Shown piece by piece: positions 45,179 to 52,926 of a DNA stretch of 64,000 nt. Source of the stretch: CBFHSF01 sp965661055 (GTDB lineage Bacteria; Bacteroidota; Bacteroidia; Flavobacteriales; Schleiferiaceae); contig CBFICS010000013.1 in the NCBI GenBank assembly GCA_965661055.1, positions 1 to 64,000 of the forward strand. The letters run 5' to 3'. Position 1 is the stretch's first letter. Each line of letters starts with the position of its first letter. The notes under the pieces are model-generated. The model saw only the letters and a list, made by a program, of their open reading frames with translations. It was not told the origin of the DNA and did no database searches. A program made the position numbers and the translations under genes.

Positions 45179-46114
45179 ATGAATCCAGGAATTTACGCGA
45201 AGATTGTTACAAATAGAGGTGACATCACCCTAAAACTACACCACGATAAAGCGCCTTTAACGGTTGCAAATTTTGTAGGGTTAGCTGAAGGAACCTTAAA
45301 GAATTCTGTAAAAGGAGAAGGTGAACCTTATTATGACGGACTTAAGTTTCACAGGGTGATTGATAATTTCATGGTTCAAGGTGGTGATCCTACAGGTACA
45401 GGTGCCGGGGGTCCTGGTTACCAATTTGACGACGAAATTCACCCAGAGCTATCACACAAAGGCCCTGGTATTCTATCTATGGCAAATGCAGGCCCTGGAA
45501 CCAACGGATCACAGTTTTTTATTACTCATGTTGACACCCCTTGGTTAGACGGTAAACACACTGTTTTTGGAGAAGTTATTGAGGGAATGGAAGTTGTAAA
45601 TGCCATTGCTCAAGACGACGTAATGGAAAAGGTTGAGATTATTAGAGAAGGACAAGAAGCTAAAGACTTTAACCCTTCAGACATATTTTCTAAGTCAAAA
45701 GAATTAGCGGATAAAGCGGCTGAAGAAAGAAAAGCGGCTGAAGAAGCTAAGATCAAAGAAGTATCTGAAGGGGCTGAAAAACTTCCTTCAGGTCTAATGA
45801 TCAAAATGGAAAACGAAGGTTCTGGTGAAAAACCAAAAGTGGGTCAAACCGTTAAGGTACACTATGCTGGATACCTTTTAAACGGTATGAAGTTTGATTC
45901 TTCTTTTGATAGAAACGACCCAATCGAAATTCCAATTGGTGTGGGTAGAGTAATTCCAGGTTGGGATGAAGGTATTATGCAACTAAACCTTGGTGCAAAA
46001 GCCAAATTAATTATTCCAAGTGAATTAGGTTACGGAGCCCAAGGCGCTGGTGGAGTTATTCCACCTAATGCTACGTTAGTATTTGACGTTGAGCTATTAG
46101 AAATTAAAGGATAA
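45179..46114 (+). CDS. Cytoplasmic cyclophilin-FKBP fusion
   Basis: This 311-residue protein is a second copy of the same two-domain design but without signal peptide: cyclophilin (about 1-160; FHRVIDNFMVQGGDPTGTGAG, MANAGPGTNGSQFFIT), a charged Ala/Glu/Lys linker (about 175-205) and FKBP (about 210-311; VKVHYAGYLLNGMKFD, PSELGYGAQGAGGVIPP). It lies 17 bases after the lipoprotein paralogue, so the pair probably arose by tandem duplication and now serves two compartments. A strong terminator follows. Confidence 0.92.
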   Translation: MNPGIYAKIVTNRGDITLKLHHDKAPLTVANFVGLAEGTLKNSVKGEGEPYYDGLKFHRVIDNFMVQGGDPTGTGAGGPGYQFDDEIHPELSHKGPGILSMANAGPGTNGSQFFITHVDTPWLDGKHTVFGEVIEGMEVVNAIAQDDVMEKVEIIREGQEAKDFNPSDIFSKSKELADKAAEERKAAEEAKIKEVSEGAEKLPSGLMIKMENEGSGEKPKVGQTVKVHYAGYLLNGMKFDSSFDRNDPIEIPIGVGRVIPGWDEGIMQLNLGAKAKLIIPSELGYGAQGAGGVIPPNATLVFDVELLEIKG

Positions 46115-46131
46115 GTATTCCTCCTAAATAC

Positions 46132-46162
46132 AAAAGGGCGACTCAATGAGTTGCCCTTTTTT
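46132..46162. terminator. Terminator after the isomerase operon
   Basis: Arms AAAAGGGC-ACTC (46132-46144) and GAGT-GCCCTTTT (46148-46160) pair with one internal mismatch around a three-base loop, followed by T-rich sequence. It can serve the plus-strand operon and the convergent four-helix gene. Confidence 0.8.
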
Positions 46163-46183
46163 TTGCTTATTGGCTACGTTAGA

Positions 46184-46651
46184 TTAGATGGCTATGAAAT
46201 TATTTTCACCCTTCTTTTCAAGATTTAGAATATACTTGTTTATTTCACTTTCTAATACATCAGAACGAAGAATCAATTCTTCAATGACCTCTTCTTTTGC
46301 CTCAGGAAAGTTTTCGGTAATAAATAATAAAGATTGAATTTTAGTTAAGTATCCTTTAGACAGGAATAATTCATCTAGAAAATCTTTAATACTCCCCTTT
46401 CCAAATCCTTCACTAATCTTTGAAACCAAATGTAGACAAGCTTCAGATATCAATGAATGAATCAACTCGTTACCAAAGGCCTCTTCTTCCCTCAAAACAT
46501 CAGAAGTAAATCCAGCGGCTTCCTGCCAAATCTTTAAATCTCTAAAAGTAGTTGCTTTCATAGATTGAAATTCCGAAGAAACTTTCTTTTTTAAAAGCGT
46601 TTTTAAATTTACAATCGGTTGTAATCGGATGATATTCTTATTGTTTTTCAT
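46184..46651 (-). CDS. Four-helix-bundle protein of the 23S rRNA intervening-sequence (S23) family
   Basis: The core of this 155-residue protein (about residues 34-145) shows the family pattern TTFRDLKIWQEA, then KISEGFGKGSIKDFLDELFLSKGYLTKIQSLL and a final LESEINKYILNLEK helix, predicting a four-helix bundle. Members occur in intervening sequences of rRNA genes or as free accessory genes, as here between the isomerase operon and DUF2461. The function is unknown. The first 30 residues look non-homologous, so translation may begin at the internal Met at 46561. Confidence 0.78.
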   Translation of the reverse strand: MKNNKNIIRLQPIVNLKTLLKKKVSSEFQSMKATTFRDLKIWQEAAGFTSDVLREEEAFGNELIHSLISEACLHLVSKISEGFGKGSIKDFLDELFLSKGYLTKIQSLLFITENFPEAKEEVIEELILRSDVLESEINKYILNLEKKGENNFIAI

Positions 46652-46743
46652 GGTTTGTTAAAATTGAAGATTCTCGACCGAATGAACAATACCCATTTAT
46701 TGGGATTTTTTTGAAGAATTGTTAATACCTTTAGTAAAAACCA

Positions 46744-47418
46744 ATGAGCATGTACTTTTCAACCGAATTTGTAGACTTCTTTAAAGGATTAGCTGCCAAT
46801 AATTCAAAGGAATATTTTGACGATAACCGTTCAACCTACCACAAGTACGTTAAAGATCCTTGGTATAATTTTATTGAACAAACGGTTGAAAGGCTTTCAA
46901 AGACAGAGCCAGAAATTGCTCATTTACAAACCAAAGATGCCGTTTTTAGAATAAATAGAGACATTAGATTTAGCAAAGATAAAACCCCCTATAAGCTTCA
47001 CCTTAGCGCAATTCTTTCCCCGGAAGGGAGAAAGAACATGAGATTACCGGGAATGTATTTACAGCTTGGAATTGGCGAATCATGGATGGGAGGCGGAATG
47101 TATGCACCTGATAAAAACGATATTCAAGCTATTAGAACTGCCCTTTTTACCCATCCAAAAAAGTTCAATGAAATAGTTATTGAAAAGTCTTTTGTTAAGC
47201 ACTTTGGAGAAGTAAAAGGAGAAAAGAATAAAATCATTCCCAAAGAGTTTAAAGCTGCCGCAGCCACCAATCCCTACTTGTTCAATAAGCAATGGTATTA
47301 CATGAAAGAATTTGAAGATGGAGAAAAGTTAATCTTGAGTTCTGACCTTTTGGATCAGGTAGAAGATCATTTTATTTCTGGTAAGCCTTTTAATGACTTT
47401 TTTAAAGGCATCCTATAG
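46744..47418 (+). CDS. DUF2461 family protein
   Basis: The 224-residue protein matches DUF2461 (TIGR02453): YFSTEFVDFFKGLAANNSKEYF at the N terminus, DAVFRINRDIRFSKDKTPYKLHLSA (about 60-84), LQLGIGESWMGGGMYAPD and a C-terminal PKEFKAAAATNPYLFNKQWYY. The family is widespread and uncharacterised; no catalytic motif is known to me. It has no signal peptide. Confidence 0.88.
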   Translation: MSMYFSTEFVDFFKGLAANNSKEYFDDNRSTYHKYVKDPWYNFIEQTVERLSKTEPEIAHLQTKDAVFRINRDIRFSKDKTPYKLHLSAILSPEGRKNMRLPGMYLQLGIGESWMGGGMYAPDKNDIQAIRTALFTHPKKFNEIVIEKSFVKHFGEVKGEKNKIIPKEFKAAAATNPYLFNKQWYYMKEFEDGEKLILSSDLLDQVEDHFISGKPFNDFFKGIL

Positions 47419-47428
47419 TTTTTGGGGC

Positions 47429-47458
47429 TTGAAAATGACAATGGTTTCTATACCTTTG
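47429..47458 (+). promoter_or_regulatory. Bacteroidota promoter of hutH (TTG-N19-TACCTTTG)
   Basis: TTG at 47429-47431 and TACCTTTG at 47451-47458 are separated by 19 bases, matching the -33/-7 consensus of Bacteroidota. The element lies 16 bases before the hutH ATG. Confidence 0.65.
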
Positions 47459-47474
47459 TCCAAAATAACATGAG

Positions 47475-48980
47475 ATGGAAAACACATATATAATAGGAGA
47501 AAAACCCCTTTTAATTTCAGACATCCAAACCATTATTGAAGAGGGTTTCACCTTAGCTCTTTCAGATTCTGCAAAGAAGAAAATTACTGAATGCAGACGT
47601 CATTTAGACCAAACGGTTGCAGATTCTGATGCCCCTATTTATGGCATTAATACCGGATTTGGATCGCTTTACAACATTGCGATTGAAAAAGACCAACTTG
47701 CTCAATTACAAGAAAACCTTGTAATGTCGCACGCTTGTGGCACTGGTGATGAAGTTCCCACGGAAGTGGTAAAAATTATGATTTTACTAAAAATTCAATC
47801 ATTGAGTTATGGCCATTCTGGGGTAACCTTAGAAACGGTTGAATACTTAGTACATTTTTTTAATTACGGAGTGTTTCCTGTAATATACCAACAAGGATCA
47901 TTAGGAGCCTCTGGAGATTTGGCTCCCCTAGCCCACCTCTCTCTTGCACTTTTAGGAAAAGGTGATGTATATTTTAACGATGAGAAAGTTCCCGCTTTTG
48001 AGGCATTAGAAGCTATAGGATTAAAACCTCATGTGTTGCAAAGCAAAGAAGGTTTGGCATTGCTAAACGGAACTCAGTTTATGGGAAGTTATGCCGTTTG
48101 GTGTTTGATTCAATCAGTTAAGTTGTCTTATATGGCTGACCTAATAGGTGCCGTATCACTAGAAGGTTATGACGGAAGAATTGAACCTTTTGATGCGCTT
48201 ATTCATCAGGTTAGACCTCATGCGGGACAAATTAAAACTGCTGAGAATATTCGTGAATTCCTTGAGGGTAGTGAAATGATTTCTCGTCATAAAACTCACG
48301 TACAAGATCCTTATTCATTTAGGTGTATGCCACAGGTGCACGGTGCTTCTAAAGACACTATTAGCTATGCCATAAAGGTGGTTACTACAGAGATTAACTC
48401 TGTAACTGATAACCCAACCATATTCGGAGAAGAAGGAAAAATCATTTCTGCTGGAAACTTTCATGGGCAACCTTTAGCTTTAGTTCTTGACTTTTTAGCC
48501 ATAGCACTTTCTGAATTGGGTTCTATTTCTGAGAGAAGAACATATCAATTAATAAGTGGCCGTCGTGAATTACCTCCTTTTTTAGTAGCTAAACCTGGAT
48601 TAAACTCCGGATTTATGATTCCGCAGTATACGGCAGCTAGTATTGCTTCACAAAACAAGCAACTATGTACACCTGCCTCGGCAGATAGCATTGAATCAAG
48701 CAACGGGCAAGAAGATCACGTAAGTATGGGTGCTAATGCAGCCACTAAGCTTTATCGCGTGGTAGAAAACCTTGAAAGAATATTGGCTATTGAGCTATTG
48801 AACGGATCGCAAGCTTTAGGATTCAGAGAAGAAAAATCATCAGAATTCATTGAAACTTTTGTCGCCCAATACAGAGAAGAGGTTTCTTTTGTAGAAAGAG
48901 ATAGAATTCTGCACAATGACATTGAGGCTTCGATATCATTTATTCAATCGACCTCTTTAGATCCGGAATTGATTTACTAA
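47475..48980 (+). CDS. hutH: Histidine ammonia-lyase HutH
   Basis: The 501-residue protein is an aromatic amino-acid ammonia-lyase. The MIO cofactor-forming triad Ala145-Ser146-Gly147 lies in GSLGASGDLAPL; the base Tyr56 lies in YGINTGFG. His86 in VMSHACGTG and the SSNGQEDHVSMG motif near the C-terminal half fit histidine rather than tyrosine selectivity. It deaminates histidine to urocanate. No other hut genes are adjacent, so the pathway is completed elsewhere or the enzyme has another purpose. Confidence 0.9.
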   Translation: MENTYIIGEKPLLISDIQTIIEEGFTLALSDSAKKKITECRRHLDQTVADSDAPIYGINTGFGSLYNIAIEKDQLAQLQENLVMSHACGTGDEVPTEVVKIMILLKIQSLSYGHSGVTLETVEYLVHFFNYGVFPVIYQQGSLGASGDLAPLAHLSLALLGKGDVYFNDEKVPAFEALEAIGLKPHVLQSKEGLALLNGTQFMGSYAVWCLIQSVKLSYMADLIGAVSLEGYDGRIEPFDALIHQVRPHAGQIKTAENIREFLEGSEMISRHKTHVQDPYSFRCMPQVHGASKDTISYAIKVVTTEINSVTDNPTIFGEEGKIISAGNFHGQPLALVLDFLAIALSELGSISERRTYQLISGRRELPPFLVAKPGLNSGFMIPQYTAASIASQNKQLCTPASADSIESSNGQEDHVSMGANAATKLYRVVENLERILAIELLNGSQALGFREEKSSEFIETFVAQYREEVSFVERDRILHNDIEASISFIQSTSLDPELIY

Positions 48981-48987
48981 AAAACAT

Positions 48988-49009
48988 AAAAGGGGCTTAG
49001 GCCCCTTTT
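48988..49009. terminator. Bidirectional terminator between hutH and photolyase
   Basis: AAAAGGGGC (48988-48996) and GCCCCTTTT (49001-49009) form a perfect 9-bp stem with a TTAG loop. It follows both the hutH stop and, on the other strand, the photolyase stop. Confidence 0.85.
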
Positions 49010-49010
49010 T

Positions 49011-50342
49011 TTATTGAGATAATCCCTCTTTATAGAAAGCTAAAGCCCTTTCTCTCGCCTCTTTATGGTCTACCATGGGTTTAACATACAAGGAGGAACC
49101 ATACTCAGGCACCCATTTTTTTATGTATTTTTTCTCAGGATCAAACTTTTGAGTTTGAGATTCAGGATTAAATATTCTAAAATAAGGAGCCGCATCACAA
49201 CCACTACCCGAAGCCCACTGCCAGCCCCCAACGTTACTTGCCAATTCAAAATCTAATAATTTTTTCGCAAAATACCTTTCTCCCCATCGCCAATCGATCA
49301 ATAAATGTTTAGTAAGAAACGAAGCCACTATCATTCTAACCCGGTTGTGCATGTCGCCCGTTTGGTTAAGTTCTCTCATACCTGCATCAACTATGGGAAA
49401 ACCCGTTTTCCCTGACCTCCACTTTTCAAAATCAGCTACATCGTTCTTCCAAGCCAGTCTATCATAAGCAGGTTTAATAGCCTTTTCGGGAGAATCAGGA
49501 TAGTGAAATAATATCATTTGATAGAAATCTCTCCAGATCAATTCATTGAGGAATGTCTTATTAATGTCTCCGTAATTTCTGACCAACTGACGAATACTTA
49601 AGGTACCGAATCTCAAATGGACACCCAAGTGAGTGGTTCCCTTTTCAAGCCCTGGAAAATCTCTTGATTCAGAATAGTTTTGAATGATATTCTGAGGAAT
49701 TTCAGGCACAACTTCAGGATGTTCCTCTTCCTTAAATCCCATTTCTTCTAAAGAAGGTATCTCTTCACCACCAGAAAATGAAATGAGGTTAGCGTGATAT
49801 TTTTCGGTTGGATAGGATGACTGATAAAAAGAATTAAGTTTCTCCTTCCACTTTTTTGAGTAAGGCGTAAAAACTAGATACGGTGTTCCGTCTGCTTTTA
49901 CAACCTCGTTCTTTTCAAAAATAACATGGTCTTTTGCACCGGTAATTTTTATGGAATTATCACGAGCCCATTGAGCAATGCTTGAGTCTCGCTTTAGGGC
50001 ATATGGCTCATAATCTCTATTTAAGTATATAGAATCAATGTTGTACTGTTTGTTTAATTCTTCAAAAACTTGTTTAGGAGTTGAGTAAAAAACTCTTAAT
50101 CCACTACCTAATTTTTCAAGCTCACGCCTTAAATGTAAAATGCGATGATAAATAAAAGAAACCCTTTTATCCGTCTTATCATCTAGCTCGTCAAGGATGC
50201 GTTTATCAAAGATGAATATAGGTAATACCTTTTGTCCTGCTTTTAAGGCTTTATAGAGACCTGCATTATCTTCAATACGCAAGTCTCTTCTAAACCAAAA
50301 AACAGAAATACTGTCTTTGCTATTTTTCTTCTTGGATTTCAA
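49011..50342 (-). CDS. Deoxyribodipyrimidine photo-lyase (class I-type photolyase)
   Basis: The product (443 aa) has the N-terminal antenna-binding alpha/beta domain (VFWFRRDLRIEDN) and the C-terminal FAD domain with RFGTLSIRQLVRN, LIWRDFYQMI, GKTGFPIVDAGMRELNQTGDMHNRVRMIVASFL, NVGGWQWASGSGCDAAPYFRIFNP: the standard class I CPD photolyase motifs. It reverses UV-induced pyrimidine dimers with blue light. The only possible start is a TTG at 50342 placed directly after an in-frame TAA, overlapping the small ORF upstream by 23 bases; coupling is likely. It is the last gene of the carotenoid operon. Antenna type is not decidable from sequence. Confidence 0.92.
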   Translation of the reverse strand: MKSKKKNSKDSISVFWFRRDLRIEDNAGLYKALKAGQKVLPIFIFDKRILDELDDKTDKRVSFIYHRILHLRRELEKLGSGLRVFYSTPKQVFEELNKQYNIDSIYLNRDYEPYALKRDSSIAQWARDNSIKITGAKDHVIFEKNEVVKADGTPYLVFTPYSKKWKEKLNSFYQSSYPTEKYHANLISFSGGEEIPSLEEMGFKEEEHPEVVPEIPQNIIQNYSESRDFPGLEKGTTHLGVHLRFGTLSIRQLVRNYGDINKTFLNELIWRDFYQMILFHYPDSPEKAIKPAYDRLAWKNDVADFEKWRSGKTGFPIVDAGMRELNQTGDMHNRVRMIVASFLTKHLLIDWRWGERYFAKKLLDFELASNVGGWQWASGSGCDAAPYFRIFNPESQTQKFDPEKKYIKKWVPEYGSSLYVKPMVDHKEARERALAFYKEGLSQ

Positions 50343-50463
50343 TTATTTCTAGAGCTTCAAGAGTTTCTGCTCTTTCTATTTTGGTGATGATTTCTTTTTG
50401 ATTCTTTGACAAATAGTCGTCATTCTTGGACTTTTTCACCAAGTTCTTGAGTAATTTTTTCAT
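50320..50463 (-). CDS. Small ORF, 47 residues, between folE and photolyase
   Basis: ATG at 50461-50463 opens a 47-codon frame ending at TAG 50320-50322: a Lys-rich N terminus (MKKLLKNLVKKSKNDDYLS) and an acidic C-terminal helix (IERAETLEALEIIEIQEEK). It lies 29 bases after folE and overlaps the photolyase TTG start by 23 bases, so its translation could deliver ribosomes to that weak start. No family is recognised. It may be a real small protein or a leader-type coupling ORF. Confidence 0.45.
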   Translation of the reverse strand: MKKLLKNLVKKSKNDDYLSKNQKEIITKIERAETLEALEIIEIQEEK

Positions 50464-50492
50464 GCGTCTTTTTTGAGAAGATTTTAATCTAA

Positions 50493-51176
50493 CTAATGAT
50501 TAACATAGTTCAAAAATTCATTGCGTTTTTGTTCGCTTTCTTGAAAAACTCCACTGTAGTGGGAGGTAATTGTTGTACCCCCATGGTCTTCAATTCCGCG
50601 AGTACTGACGCATAAATGCTCTGCATTAATTATCACGGCAACGTCTTGCGTGCCTAGCACGTTTTTCAATTCTTCCGCAATTTGTTCTGTTAACCTCTCT
50701 TGAACCTGTGGCCTTTTTGAAAAATATTTTACAATTCTATTGATCTTACTTAGACCGATTACTTTGCCGTTAGAAATATAAGCTACATGGGCTTTACCCA
50801 GTATAGGGACAAAGTGATGCTCACAGTAACTTTGAACCGTAACTCCTTTTTCAACCAACATTTGGTGATAGTCGTACTTATTGTCAAAGAGTTTTGCCTC
50901 TGGCTTATTCCCAGGATTTAGTCCTTGAAACACCTCTTTTACATACATCTTGGCTACCCTTGAAGGGGTGCCACGCAATGAGTCATCGGTTAGGTCAAGT
51001 CCAAGAATTTCCATGATATCACGAAATTTGTCAGTGATCATCATGATTTTTTCATCATCAGAAATTGAAAAGGCATCTGGCCGGAGTGGGGTTTCTTTTG
51101 AAGATCCTGAATGAGAGTCACCTAAAACACTGTATTTCTCTTGTTCTTCTGCTTTATTTTCCGTTGTATTCCACAT
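50493..51176 (-). CDS. folE: GTP cyclohydrolase I
   Basis: The 227-residue protein has the FolE core from about residue 42: zinc ligands Cys118 and His121 in YCEHHFVPI and Cys189 in EHLCVSTRG, with the RIVKYFSKRPQVQERL substrate loop. It converts GTP to 7,8-dihydroneopterin triphosphate. The first 40 residues are an acidic, low-similarity extension. The start overlaps the pterin synthase gene by 23 bases. Placement in a carotenoid/photolyase operon suggests a dedicated copy for a light-related pterin, not housekeeping folate; whether another folE exists is unknown. Confidence 0.93.
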   Translation of the reverse strand: MWNTTENKAEEQEKYSVLGDSHSGSSKETPLRPDAFSISDDEKIMMITDKFRDIMEILGLDLTDDSLRGTPSRVAKMYVKEVFQGLNPGNKPEAKLFDNKYDYHQMLVEKGVTVQSYCEHHFVPILGKAHVAYISNGKVIGLSKINRIVKYFSKRPQVQERLTEQIAEELKNVLGTQDVAVIINAEHLCVSTRGIEDHGGTTITSHYSGVFQESEQKRNEFLNYVNH

Positions 51177-51561
51177 AATTTCTAGGTGTTTCGTAAAGAG
51201 TGACTTTTAATTGGAGGTTTGAAGGAATTTCAGGTCTTAAGATTTTCCAAATTTCTATAGAGATATTTTCTGCTGTAGGATTTACGTGGTCAAAAGGTTT
51301 TACCTGAAGGTTTAGGTTTTTATGATCATAAATATTCTCTACCTTATCTTTCATCAAATCAGCTAACCACTTTAGGTCAACAACATATCCAGTTTTCGGA
51401 TTTACTTCTCCCGAAATGGAAACAATGTATTCATAGTTGTGACCATGAAAATACTCATTGTTACAAAGGCCAAATAACAATTGGTTTTCTTCTGCAGATA
51501 GATCTGGATTATGTAGTCTGTGGGCAGCATTAAAATGACCTACTCTATTTACGGTTACCAT
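51154..51561 (-). CDS. 6-pyruvoyl-tetrahydropterin synthase/QueD-family enzyme, PTPS-type motif
   Basis: The 135-residue T-fold protein has zinc ligands His14 (FNAAHRL), His39 and His41 (HGH) and the catalytic-type Cys33. The motif runs C-N-N-E-Y-F-H-G-H, i.e. Cys-x5-His-Gly-His as in animal 6-pyruvoyl-tetrahydropterin synthase; E. coli QueD has Cys-x3-His-Gly-His. Asp79-His80 (YDHKNLN) and Glu in LYETPRNY complete the site. It should act on the dihydroneopterin triphosphate made by the adjacent FolE. It shares a base with idi and overlaps folE by 23 bases. Confidence 0.85.
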   Translation of the reverse strand: MVTVNRVGHFNAAHRLHNPDLSAEENQLLFGLCNNEYFHGHNYEYIVSISGEVNPKTGYVVDLKWLADLMKDKVENIYDHKNLNLQVKPFDHVNPTAENISIEIWKILRPEIPSNLQLKVTLYETPRNYVEYNGK

Positions 51562-52076
51562 TATAAAGCTTTTACGTGAGTATAGAATCTATCAAAAATG
51601 ATTTTAAACCATTCTGTGTAAAGGTCTGGGTTATTCGCAATATCTGCTTCTAACTTATCCATTTCAATCCATTTAAAAGAGTCAACTTCTTCAGGATTTA
51701 CGACAGGGTCTTGATTGTACTTGCCAATAAAAACATGGTCAAATTCGTATTCGGTAAGGCCACTGTCAAGTTCAGCTTTATAAATAAAGTCCAAAACCTT
51801 CTCAACCTCACAATCAAATCCCATTTCTTCCATAAGTCTTCTGTGACAAGCTTGTAGGTTTGTTTCTCCCTCTCTTGGGTGGCTACAACAGGTATTGGTC
51901 CAAAGTCCGCCAGAATGGTATTTGGAAAGGGCTCTACGCTGCAATAATAATTGATTTTGGTCATTGAGGACAAAAACAGAAAATGCACGGTGTAGTAACC
52001 CTTTTTCATGCGCTTCCATTTTCTCCATCAGTCCGAGAGCGTTATCGTTCTCGTCAACTAGGATAACTTTTTCCAC
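51561..52076 (-). CDS. idi: Isopentenyl-diphosphate delta-isomerase (type 1, Nudix fold)
   Basis: The 171-residue protein starts at GTG (52074-52076). It has the type 1 IDI motifs TNTCCSHP (catalytic Cys at about 63-64), the Nudix-like EGETNLQACHRRLMEEMGF and TEYEFDHVFIGKY with the catalytic Glu. It interconverts isopentenyl and dimethylallyl diphosphate and so raises the supply of isoprenoid precursors to the carotenoid genes directly upstream. It lies 13 bases after crtB. Confidence 0.92.
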   Translation of the reverse strand: MEKVILVDENDNALGLMEKMEAHEKGLLHRAFSVFVLNDQNQLLLQRRALSKYHSGGLWTNTCCSHPREGETNLQACHRRLMEEMGFDCEVEKVLDFIYKAELDSGLTEYEFDHVFIGKYNQDPVVNPEEVDSFKWIEMDKLEADIANNPDLYTEWFKIIFDRFYTHVKAL

Positions 52077-52089
52077 GGGTAATTTTGTT

Positions 52090-52926
52090 TTAAAGTAAGT
52101 TTAAACTGTGGCGAAGGTAGGAACTAAAAAATAGTCCGTACTTCTGATTGTTTGGAATTCTAATTCTTTGATTAAACAATTTTGAACTCTGAGTTCTCTT
52201 TATTTTTTGCAATAGTGCGTAGTAATAGACATAGGCAATGTAAACTCCAAACCTGGCCCCTTTGGGAAGGGCTTTAATTCCCTCAAAACCTTTTTTAAAG
52301 TCGTGTTCAATTTCATTTTCAATCTGGGCTTTGTCCTCGCACGTAAAGTTTTGTAAATCTATTCCCGGAAAATACGTTCTACCCAATCCTTCATAATCAT
52401 CATTTAAATCTCGTAGGAAGTTGATTTTTTGAAAAGCTGAACCCAAAGCCATAGCGTTAGGTTTAAGGTATACGTACATCTTTTCATCTCCTTTGACAAA
52501 AACCTTGAGACACATAAGCCCTACGACCTCAGCACTCCCTAAGATATACTGTTCGTATAATTCATTATTGTAGTCCAATTTGTTTAAATCCATTTCCATG
52601 GATTTTATAAAGGTATCGATTAAATCGAGGGGAATATTAAATTCATGGACCACTTCTTGAAAGTGATTCAGTACTGGGTTTAATGAAATCTTTTGATCAA
52701 GAGCCTCATACGTATCACTTCTAAATTTTTCCATGAGATATTCTTTGTCAAAATCATGGAAGGAATCAACAATTTCATCCGCAAGGCGAACAAACCCATA
52801 AATGCCATAGATGGGATTGTGGAAGAATTTGTCCAACCCAAGAATTCCAAGGGTGAATGAGGTGGAATAGGTCTTAGTAACCATTTTGGTGGTGTTGTAA
52901 GATACTCTGTCAAACAATGCTTTCAT
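52090..52926 (-). CDS. crtB: Phytoene synthase
   Basis: The 278-residue protein belongs to the squalene/phytoene synthase family. The two aspartate-rich motifs are ADEIVDSFHD (50-58 region) and FLRDLNDDYEGLGRTYFP (about 168-187), the latter with the RDLNDD signature. It condenses two geranylgeranyl diphosphates to phytoene. Its start overlaps the end of crtI by 17 bases. The C-terminal basic helix may contact the membrane. No geranylgeranyl-diphosphate synthase gene is adjacent. Confidence 0.93.
   Translation of the reverse strand: MKALFDRVSYNTTKMVTKTYSTSFTLGILGLDKFFHNPIYGIYGFVRLADEIVDSFHDFDKEYLMEKFRSDTYEALDQKISLNPVLNHFQEVVHEFNIPLDLIDTFIKSMEMDLNKLDYNNELYEQYILGSAEVVGLMCLKVFVKGDEKMYVYLKPNAMALGSAFQKINFLRDLNDDYEGLGRTYFPGIDLQNFTCEDKAQIENEIEHDFKKGFEGIKALPKGARFGVYIAYVYYYALLQKIKRTQSSKLFNQRIRIPNNQKYGLFFSSYLRHSLNLL

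Noticed and set aside
47475..48980. Tyrosine ammonia-lyase for flexirubin-type pigment
   Set aside because: The Ser-His pair (residues 85-86) and QEDHVSMG motif fit histidine ammonia-lyase, and no flexirubin genes are adjacent.
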